From Vanilla planifolia (lineage: Eukaryota; Streptophyta; Magnoliopsida; Asparagales; Orchidaceae): a DNA stretch of 64,000 nt. The translations under genes and the position numbers were made by a program. The notes beneath the pieces were generated by a model. The model worked only from the letters and a program-made list of their open reading frames with translations, did no database searches and was not told the origin of the DNA. Shown piece by piece: positions 55,301 through 64,000 of this stretch (within the stretch, counting starts at the first letter, position 1; each line of letters starts with the position of its first letter). The stretch lies in contig CM043865.1 of NCBI GenBank assembly GCA_023846275.1, positions 31,043,912-31,107,911 of the forward strand, given 5' to 3'.

Positions 55301-57407
55301 ATTTCAAAGTAAATGAAACAAAAAAAAAACACATTTTGAGTCTAATATTATAAACAAAACAATTCAAGATGTGTATAACATCAACCTAGCTTCTTTTTAA
55401 ATAAATCAAAAGCTGTTATTTAAAAATAATGGGCACTAACACTACACAAACAAGAACATGCACTTTAAGGACCTTTTTCTATCACTTTTCAGGATTATAA
55501 GTTACACAGAGATGGTATTACTAACATTCACTAATCACAAGTCACCTTTAAACAAAGGTTACAATAAGTTTTATTGTCCATCAAAGAACAAAGGTATGAG
55601 AGGTGATTGTACTACTGTCATGACTAAAACCCTTGTTATAGATTTTGTTGGCAAGATAATGTAGAAGTTGCATTATTATGAACATTTTGTACCCATTTCT
55701 CTTGAAAGAAATGAATAATTCTTGATAATTGATTTATATTGAACATAAATTTTTAGGTGAAATATTGTGAACCATCCAAGCCTTGGCTCCATAATCTAAG
55801 CCTTAATGTTCATGGTTAAGTTAGGCATTTTTGCAATAACTCATAAGAAACCTTGTAGAATGTTCCATCAAAATAAAGAGGCCAAAGTGATTAAGCAAAA
55901 TAAATTGAGCATCAAACTACAAAGATAATCAAATTGTAAGGGAAAGAAGTGTCTTGCCATATAATTGTTGTAGAAAAATATGTAGCAATGTATAGGACCA
56001 GCCAAACAAATATGTAGCAATTTATAGGACCAACCAACCAGATATATCCAAACTCCATCGAAGTTGAAAAAACTACAGTAACAAATGACCATTTCTTACT
56101 TCTCTCAATTCCATAGTCCCACTCTGGCAAAGGTACCCCCAACATGCATTTCTCACACGCTCTCCATGTATGCCATAATCTTGGCTCTCTGCAAATACCT
56201 GGTCCAGGAGAGTTTTTATGCAATTTAGGAGGGGAAGTTTCCTGCAACAGCATTACAGTTGACTGTGTCCAAGGGCTGGATCTCACCTGGTATGCCAAAA
56301 AGTTCGAGGTCCAAAGCTCAGAAATGATGAAATCGGTGCAGATTGCACACAAATCCTGTAAGTGAAGACATCATGCGAACAAAATCTAGACAAAATGAAA
56401 GAAGAATAGAATAATTCTGAAAAAAGGATGCTAGACTGACCTGAAGGTCAAGAAAAGAAGCAACAGCAAGAACTCGAAATGCATTATCATTAAGCTTTGG
56501 GTGGTGCCCATATAAATATGCCAAAGCAATAGCAATTGCTTCCGAATCCACATTTGGGTCATCTATCTGCAACACCAAAGTTGGAGCAGCCGCCTCTTTC
56601 CAGGGACCATGAAGCATGTTCCTGCCACAGAAATTCAAACAAATGAACCCAAGCATTGCAAATTCAATGCATTTCCAAGTATGACAAATGGTGCAACCAA
56701 CAAAGAAATGAAATAAGGTTGCAGATTAGCACTGCTGAAGGTGCTTACAAAGATATAGGTAAAGGAAGGCATCCTTCAGTTATAAAAAAGGGGAAAATCA
56801 CTGTGTAAGCACGCAAGTGTATATGTCCACGAGAGAACGATTGTAGGTGTGTCCCAGAGAAAGAGAGCAGGAGAGACTGGTAATGGCTACGAAGAAGCAT
56901 ACCGATATAAAGTGCACAATAATAGAGAAATCAAGGAAGCGAGTGAAAGGGGGTGAGGGTAGAGAGAGAGAGAGGGTGGATAAAGAGAGCGAAGAGAGAT
57001 AACGGAAAGAAGGAAATAGGTGCCCAATGGAAGAAAAAAAAAGTGTGGTCATTGCTGATTAGGAGAATTTCAAAAACCAGCAAGTTCATCTTTTTCATGC
57101 ACATGGCCGATCGAAATGCACCATAAATTTGGGAAAACAAAAAAAACCTGAAGTAGGGGCTTCGGGAGAGGATGAGACGATGGAGGCCGTAGGTGGAACC
57201 CATGACCTGGACCACGATGTCAGAGAAAGTGCCGGAGTTGAAGCCCTCCATCTGAATGTGATCGCAAAGGGAGGCGAGGTTGCAGTCCAATGCCCGAAGA
57301 TCGCTGCTGCTCCGATCATTATCCGACGGCTGAGACCGAAGGCGCCCTGGTGGCTGAGGAGGCAACAAAGCCGCCGGCGTTACCGTTGCCTCGGAGACCA
57401 TCTCCAT
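43377..57407 (-). CDS. BTB/POZ domain protein, germ cell-less-like, 873 residues
   Basis: Eleven exons: 57148-57407, 56441-56621, 56287-56355, 56100-56198, 51152-51231, 50223-51054, 49449-50137, 43968-44052, 43835-43886, 43646-43743 and 43377-43553. Phases are consistent and the frame ends in TGA. The start is the ATG at 57407. A BTB/POZ fold spans residues about 58-165 (FSDIVVQVMG, LHRLILSRSPYFR, ALAYLYGHHPKL), followed by a BACK-like helical region (about 170-245). A long serine-rich stretch comes next, then a conserved EGGSLLYCNMSFEALLNVRK block. The C-terminal domain (about 737-873) contains EFEDVHRL, DEDPQGRRTLG, REKVTARYQ and PKGWGWRTALFFDEL. This matches a conserved single-copy plant family annotated as BTB/POZ or germ cell-less-like. 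BTB proteins usually recruit substrates to CUL3 ubiquitin ligases, so that role is plausible but inferred. Two introns of about 5 kb interrupt the gene. Confidence 0.93.
45330..46700. repeat. Three degenerate tandem copies of a 330-430 bp unit
   Basis: Copies lie at about 45330-45670, 45770-46080 and 46360-46690. The first and third share aagctttgatttc, then a caattataa segment, then ctaa and aacca words. All three share a late segment resembling tcttctcatcaaccatatta and an aataatgcattgcatgg[ct]ccattg segment (near 45616, 45993, 46621). The unit edges are approximate. Confidence 0.55.
46890..47230. repeat. Degenerate tandem duplication in BTB intron 7
   Basis: A block with tcatcctttgtcattgttaaa, gattttcccttgcaaagcaa and a final gcaaaaaggggagat (46985-47079) recurs as tcttccatcgttgttaaaa, gatttccccttatggcacaa and gcaaaatgcagagat (47114-47230). 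A third, weaker end segment (gcagcaagagagatt) lies near 46940. Confidence 0.5.
51941..52545. repeat. Tandem duplication, two units of about 302 bp
   Basis: Copies at about 51941-52241 and 52242-52545 share, in the same order, aagaaagaata[ct]aaagatt, aacactaatttcagagaaaaa, ggagtattctctt, agctctcacatgcccatggg, gtcacctaggatattttcaa and cattattaaaatgaattttg. Copies differ at perhaps one position in five, so the duplication is moderately old. Confidence 0.85.
55978..56040. repeat. Short tandem duplication (about 31-32 bp, two units)
   Basis: The segment atgtagcaatgtataggacc is repeated as atgtagcaatttataggacc, each followed by a[ga]ccaa. It sits about 60 bases inside BTB intron 4 from the donor of the exon ending at 56100. 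Confidence 0.85.
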
Positions 57408-60400
57408 CAAGAGTGGGCCGGCGCTGGGTACAAGTCCTAAAATTTAGCAGGGACGACGAACAGCCATCACGCTCTCCAATTCGGCTTTCATTTTCCAATC
57501 AGTCGGAAGGACTCCATTCCGCGTCTCTTTGCTGGAAACGTCATCAATTCAGTCTTTTGGAGAATTATCGAAGAAATATCTACTGTACTCGTTCTGCCAT
57601 GAAAAATAATTGGAGGTGGAGGACCTTCAACACTGAGTTGGACCAACCATTAATCCATTTAAGGACCGATGCTGATCTTAAAATGTCATATGATTATGAC
57701 CGAATAAAAAAATATGTATATCTTATTAATTATTAATAAAAAATTATATCACACAATTAGCCAAAATTATGGATAAACCAGTTAAATCTAGAGAGGTAAA
57801 AGATTATGATTGAACTTATATGATAAATAACATTGTAATGTACGATGACTTTTAATAATGGAAATATATGATATGATCGAAGAAGATCATACTATGTGAA
57901 GAGAGAAACAGTAAATTAATTGTACTATACAATAAATATATTGTATTAGTGCATGGGAATTATACGATATGATGTTTTGGATCACATTATTGTAATAAAT
58001 GAGTAATAAAAACTATTTTAAAGCAAAGTAGGATCATAAAAATGATTATAATGATGATAATGTACGATCATAAGTGATATAAATTATATGTCTACCATAT
58101 TGCTTATAATTCTTTTTTTGGGGGTCATATAATGTAATTATGGAATTATATAAGTATGATCTTAGATAATAACATAAAAATTTATAAAAAAAATTAATAA
58201 GATTTCAATTACTTACTAAATGTGTCATAAATATATGATATATGTTGATCATTACAAATGCATTATATTATAAGAAAGAAAAAAAAAATCAAATAATGAA
58301 AAAGAATATACTACTCTCATATTCAAGTTGATAAACTTGATAACTATAATACAAATATACTAAAAATTAATTATTACTTTATCTATATTTTTTTCATATT
58401 ATTCTTTTGTTAAATGATGATATAATAAATTATTATAATATTTGATATATTTATTTGATTATTATGACATTATACTTCAATCCATTACTTGTTTATTATT
58501 ATTGGTTACAATGGTAGTACTAAACTTGTGACATGAAAATGACATAAATTGGATTGAAAACTATAAAAAATATTTGTTCACTAGTTATGATGTGATTTGA
58601 ACATATACATTGAATAACTCATTGCTTATGGCATTGTCTTCATAGTAAAATTGCCCCATTATCAGTGATATGATTTCATATAATTGGGTAAGATTGTCCC
58701 ATATATATGATACAAGAAAAAAATAGCTTATTTATATTTACACAATATTAAAATACATGATACAAAATAAGAACAATATATCAGAACGAGGATACTCTTT
58801 TATAAGATTAATATTACTAATATTAACTTTAGAAGATAACTTTTAAATGGGATAAAATTTGAGATATATCTAAATATATTAAAAATAAAATAAATAAAAA
58901 ATAATAAAATGACTTGCACGTCAGTGATGGTTATTGATTTCTTTATTTATTTTTATTTTATGCTACTATTTCATTTATTATGGATTATTATATTATTTAT
59001 TTTAGAATTATTTTATTTAAATATATCATGTTTTTATTTGTTATCTTATTAGTTTAATTACTGAGTTTTTTAAAATTTTATTAGTATTTATATCACAGAT
59101 GATATATCCATTGTATTAAAAAAGAAGGATTTATATACTATAAATAAAGATACTATTTTATTAGTTGGTATAATAATTAATATTTATCATGTGATATGTT
59201 TCTATTCTATGTGTATATATAGATCTATATAGTCTTAATATAATATTTGTTTTGGATTTGATGATTTATATATAATTTTATAATTAAATCACTTATTTAT
59301 ATTAACAATTTATTTAGTATATATGATCAAAAAATTAAGTTCGAATTTTTATCTCAACGTTAGGTCTCTATCTAGAGTTTTGTCATCACCCATCAATTTA
59401 ATTATGCATAATCTTTGATTTATTTATATTATTAAGCATATCATTAATTGGGGTCTTGATATATATATTTTACAAAAAATATTTGATTTAATATTTCATA
59501 TGTTATATGAATGTATAAGTAACTCAAATGAATGATGTTATAAACCTAAGAAAGAGCATTCAAATATTTGTTAAGGAATCAAGAATTATTGTATTAAGTA
59601 TAAAAGTTTTTTTAGATAATATAATATTTTAGTAATAGATAAGCAAACTATTGAAATAAAGAAAATAAATGATTTTTTCTTTAAATTTTGAACTTCATAT
59701 ACATTTTAGATGGCATGATTTTGTTAGTATTAAAGACAAATAGTTTGAAAACTTCATACACAATTATCATTTCTTGAAAACGTTTATACTTAGGCAACAC
59801 ATGTTGAAATAATACTCATCTAACATTATCTTGGAAAGCATTTGCTCTTTTAGAAGTGTGGCTTCTTCTCTACCTCAAGGGACTCCAAGTAATTCATGAC
59901 CCTCCCTCTTCAAGGGGCTCTCTCACTCTTTACTCTTAGATGATCATTTATTCTTCTTCTTCTCTTATGGGGATTCGTGTGGCTCGTACTTTCTCTTTAT
60001 CTTAAGGTAGTTGAGTGGTTTGCTTATCCACTTAATTGTGTTTTGTTTTTTTATTTTTCCCTTCTTAGTGATGATGATCTGTTTGGAGATGATATGGATG
60101 TCATATTACACCTAACATATATAATTAGAGAGTAACAAATGAGATAAATTTTAACTTAATTTTCTTTTCGTTACATCTAAAATAAAATTAAATTGCTCAT
60201 ATTCCATAAAACAAATAGACAATATCTTCCTATAAATTGTTCATTTTTCATATGCAATAAAATATCATTCACATAAAAATTTTAAATTAAAAATCATATT
60301 TAAATCTCAATTCACATAAACTAAATTCACAAAATTCATAACAATTCATAAGGTATATAAAATGCAAATCACACAGCACTCCTGTCATATATCAACATCA

Positions 60401-62240
60401 AATAACAACAAAATTCAAATAATATCATATAGTTTACATCCTAATCACATGATAGATCTCCCTAACACATATTATATATTTGAATCTTCAATCCTATTAG
60501 AATTTCTATTTTAATATTGTGAACCTTGCTAGCTTATAAAATAAGTATAGAAAATGAGTCTCAAAAAGCTCAATAAAAACTTGTAAGTAGCAAAATAATG
60601 TAATACAATAAATAGAAAAAAATAACAAAGTTATAAACAAAATAACAAAAGACATGAGTAAGAAAAAATAGTTCGATTAAATTGAAAAGTAGTAATAAAT
60701 AAATAAATCATTTGATTGAATTTATATTTTCTTCTATTTATCTTTTTTTTTAATTTATTCCATTTTTTTAACTTAATTTGAGTCATATTTCTCATTAATT
60801 ATTATCTATACCCATATATCATATCATGGTTATATCAATAAGAAGCCAATAGATATATGAATTAGCTAACATCATATTAATCCTTATTAGCATAGTTATA
60901 TAAATCATAACTAGCCACCCTATAAACTCAAAGATAAGTTAGTGAAAACATCTTTAACATGGGTCATACACCCAAACCCAACCACCTTATTAGTTTGAAG
61001 ATGGTTAGTAATAACCCTCAATGAGGCCAATAATGACACCATCTACTATCATCTCATATAATAGTATAGTATATAGTCATATTTAATCACCCTATATAAA
61101 GTATTAGTAATAAAATATAGTATGATTTTGAGTATAAACCCAATTGAGGAGATAACATCATAAGAAAATACATATTTTTTTATTATTTTATCATGTTTAT
61201 TCAATATATCATTCTCATACTATAATTCGTGTAAATAATTATATTTTTTTAGTTTCTTGCATATCTCTTTTTTTTAATTTCACATCAAAGAAATCTTACT
61301 TATTTATTAACAATAAGTCACATAAATCTTTATTATTCAAATTAAATATATGAACATGTTTAATTTCATAATCATAAGTAAGAAATATTACTTTGTTGCA
61401 ACATGCCTAAGAAATATCAATGAACATACTTACATTACTGTTAATCGATTTACTTACCTAATCTATGTGTTGGGATTATACATTCTAAATTGAATTACTT
61501 AATCATATACAACAATAATATATCCAATTATATTTTGCATAACATGCCAAAGTTATTTCATAATTAAATTAATCTAAATTTCAATCTTAATATGCTTATA
61601 TTTAGAGCCCTTAATTTCTTAAGAAATTATACATTTAAACATAATTAAATTCAAATTTAAAATAATAATAATAATAATTAATATTTCAATTATTTTCTTA
61701 CCTGGCTTATCCTTTGCATTTTTACTCTTACAATTGGGAGTTCTCAATTTTTGAATTTTAATGGATTTCTTTCTTTCTTTCACAACCACAAAAAAATATA
61801 ATTTCTTTAGAATCTCTTGATTCTTGTCACAATCTTTTGAAATACCAATTTAATGCTAACAAAAATCAGCATAGTGTATTTATCTTAATTTCAGTTGTCA
61901 TGATGAGTAATCACACATAGATTAAGACAAGTCCAAAATCAATTAATTAAACACAATATGATACTTAATATACTAGAAAATTAAGGTTTAACTATTGATT
62001 TGTCATTATTCACACACAAAAAATTTGATTTTCTAGTTGTAGCTTGTAGTTTCCATTAAGCTAACGAAATCTCCCATGATAAGGTTACAAGAAAGCAATT
62101 AATTGAAGAGGAAGGATTCCCCTTAATCAAATAAAAAAATTCTCCTAGATTTTGAAGCTTTTCATGTAAAGATGAGAAGGATTAGGCTCATGGATGCTAG
62201 TGATGAGAAAGGACAATTTAGTTTATGTATTTTTCATTGG

Positions 62241-62242
<2 letters not shown>

Positions 62243-62282
<40 letters not shown>
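62243..62282. repeat. (TA)n microsatellite, about 20 units
   Basis: An uninterrupted alternating TA run of about 40 bases in intergenic DNA. Confidence 0.95.
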
Positions 62283-62285
<3 letters not shown>

Positions 62286-63440
62286 TAATTGTAATAAAAC
62301 TAATTAATTATATATTAATGATGTATAACTTCAAAATTTCATATCCATTTTAAATAGACTTTGATTGATGATTAACAAATATCATTAGATTTGTCTCAAA
62401 AGATTTTATTTAAAAATATTTTTATTATAAAACTTTGAAATACAAGTTGCAAATATCATTTATATTTTCTATTTATCACATATCACAACCACAATATAAA
62501 ACTGATAAAATAATAACATTTAACATATTAAGTACATATTATAAAACTAAATTAATTATATAATAATATTTGAAAATTAAAGGTATTACAACGTGACATA
62601 CTTAAACCTTATTAATTGCCTATAAGTCAAAGATTATGACAAAACTAGTGTATCACATGAACATTTCATATTTTTTGTGTGTATTTCATTTCTTAAAATT
62701 CATAACTTATGATATTATCATCACTTAAATAAGTTTAATTTACATCTCACTTTTCAAATGAATTAAGTCTCTTCTATAACTAGTTTTTTTTATATACATA
62801 CATATCAATTTATAATTTATTCATATTTCAAAACATTTCACACATAATATTTACATCATTCTACATAGATAAAAATAACATATTCACTATTATTCAAAGT
62901 CCATGATTCTTAAAATCGATCAACAATTAAGAAACAACTATTCTCTAAAATCCAAATTTGTAAATTGATAGATACAAAAATGAGTAAACATAAACTATAA
63001 GTGAAAGTAAACCATAATATTTCGAAATCAAAACTAATAGTCAATAAGCACTCTCGATACAAAAACAAAAAATAGTGACAACTCTCAAAATAGCAATGCA
63101 ATTGTTTAGTTATTATAATGCTAACATTGTTGTAAAAGGGTTATATTTATAATTTTTTTTTTATTTATTCATACTCTTCCTCGTATTGTGCCCTTAATGC
63201 ACCTAAAGTTTTTTCACCAAACATGGGTCATACCAATCATCACAAGCTTAGTGGACAAATCAAAATAATATAATACTAAAATGTGCATTATTATACTTGA
63301 AATGTAAAAAATCTTATCATATATAATTTTTTTTATGATAATATCATTTGAAAGCAACACATATTTGATGATGTTGAATAATACAACTAACTTTAAGTCA
63401 AGTTGCATACTATAATATTGTGGAGCCCTGACCTTAACAT

Positions 63441-63487
63441 TACAAAAATTTTCAACCTTTGGTACAAAAATTTTCAACCTTTGGTAC
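63441..63487. repeat. Tandem duplication of a 22-bp unit
   Basis: The unit acaaaaattttcaacctttg followed by gt occurs twice back to back with no mismatch, so it is recent. Confidence 0.9.
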
Positions 63488-64000
63488 ATGGCATCACCAA
63501 ATTTTTCAGACTATTTTTTTCCTTTATCCAATCACATTTTTAAAATTAAAATCTAATTCAAGTCACATAAAAGGTAACTTGATTTTGGATGAATTCTAAA
63601 AGAAGCATCTGGAAATGACTTATTTTTGGGTGAGGAAAAGGTAATTTGTTTTGAAAAATCCTATTCTTTTTAAAATCAAGTTCATCCCAAAATCATCGCA
63701 ACAAGAATAAAAATAAAAAATACTATAATAGGACTTGTGTCCTTGTTTTTGCAACATTATAAAATTTTAAAATAATCCTCATACATTATTGCTAAGTAAA
63801 AATTAAAAAAAAATTACCAAGTGAGCTAACAATCGTGTCTTCTAATACTCTATAGATTATTATATAGTGTATCATTTTCACTTATAATTATTAAGATAAA
63901 AAAAAAGACTAAATTGCTAACAAAGCTCAGTAGACAATTATTTATATGTGTAAGTTGTTACATAAGTTATGTCATAAGTGAGATCAAATTTTATATTACA

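Larger units (their letters stand above)
51232..56099 (-). other. BTB intron 4 (4.9 kb)
   Basis: It separates the BACK-region exons. It carries an approximately 302-bp tandem duplication at 51941-52545 and a 32-bp duplication at 55978-56040, and otherwise AT-rich sequence without recognisable coding potential. Confidence 0.7.
57408..64000. other. Intergenic region upstream of the BTB gene, no gene seen
   Basis: The first few hundred bases should hold the BTB promoter and are GC-richer. The remaining 6 kb is very AT-rich, with a long TA microsatellite at 62243 and a small tandem duplication at 63441. Frames at 62910-63101 and 63214-63489 look random. Confidence 0.65.

Noticed and set aside
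1-64000. CRISPR arrays, bacterial operons, tRNA and rRNA genes
   Set aside because: The DNA is nuclear plant sequence with spliced genes. I saw no regularly spaced identical repeats, no rRNA-like stretches and no tRNA cloverleaf, although a tRNA could be missed by eye.

Overview
The window is nuclear DNA of a flowering plant. It holds six protein-coding genes with GT-AG introns, long AT-rich spacers and many decayed repeats. Coding exons are much more GC-rich than their surroundings, most clearly in the GST, HIPP and RALF genes and in the first exons of the JmjC and BTB genes. That pattern suits a monocot, but this is an inference and I cannot name the species.

Layout from left to right: (1) 284-9623, minus strand: most of a WRC/RING/JmjC (KDM3-type, JMJ24-like) gene whose 3' end lies beyond the left edge. 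(2) 14287-28245, minus: a complete seven-exon mitochondrial thiamine pyrophosphate carrier. (3) 30583-31385, plus: a three-exon phi-class glutathione S-transferase. (4) 33877-34930, plus: a three-exon heavy-metal-associated isoprenylated plant protein. (5) 41470-41826, plus: an intronless RALF peptide precursor. (6) 43377-57407, minus: an eleven-exon BTB/POZ protein of 873 residues. From 57408 to the right edge I see no gene. All exon junctions were worked out by hand; phases are consistent throughout and all six reading frames stay open across them.

The genes are unrelated in function (chromatin, mitochondrial transport, detoxification, metal or chaperone-type binding, peptide signalling, probable ubiquitin-ligase adaptor) and look like ordinary neighbours, not a cluster. 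Five introns are each about 5 kb and are filled with degenerate tandem repeats. The most notable observations are a JmjC domain in which all three Fe(II)-ligand positions are changed, a solo LTR with a perfect 5-bp target duplication and an uninterrupted copy of its insertion site nearby, and an eight-unit degenerate array of about 69-bp period inside a carrier intron. I found no convincing new multi-gene system.
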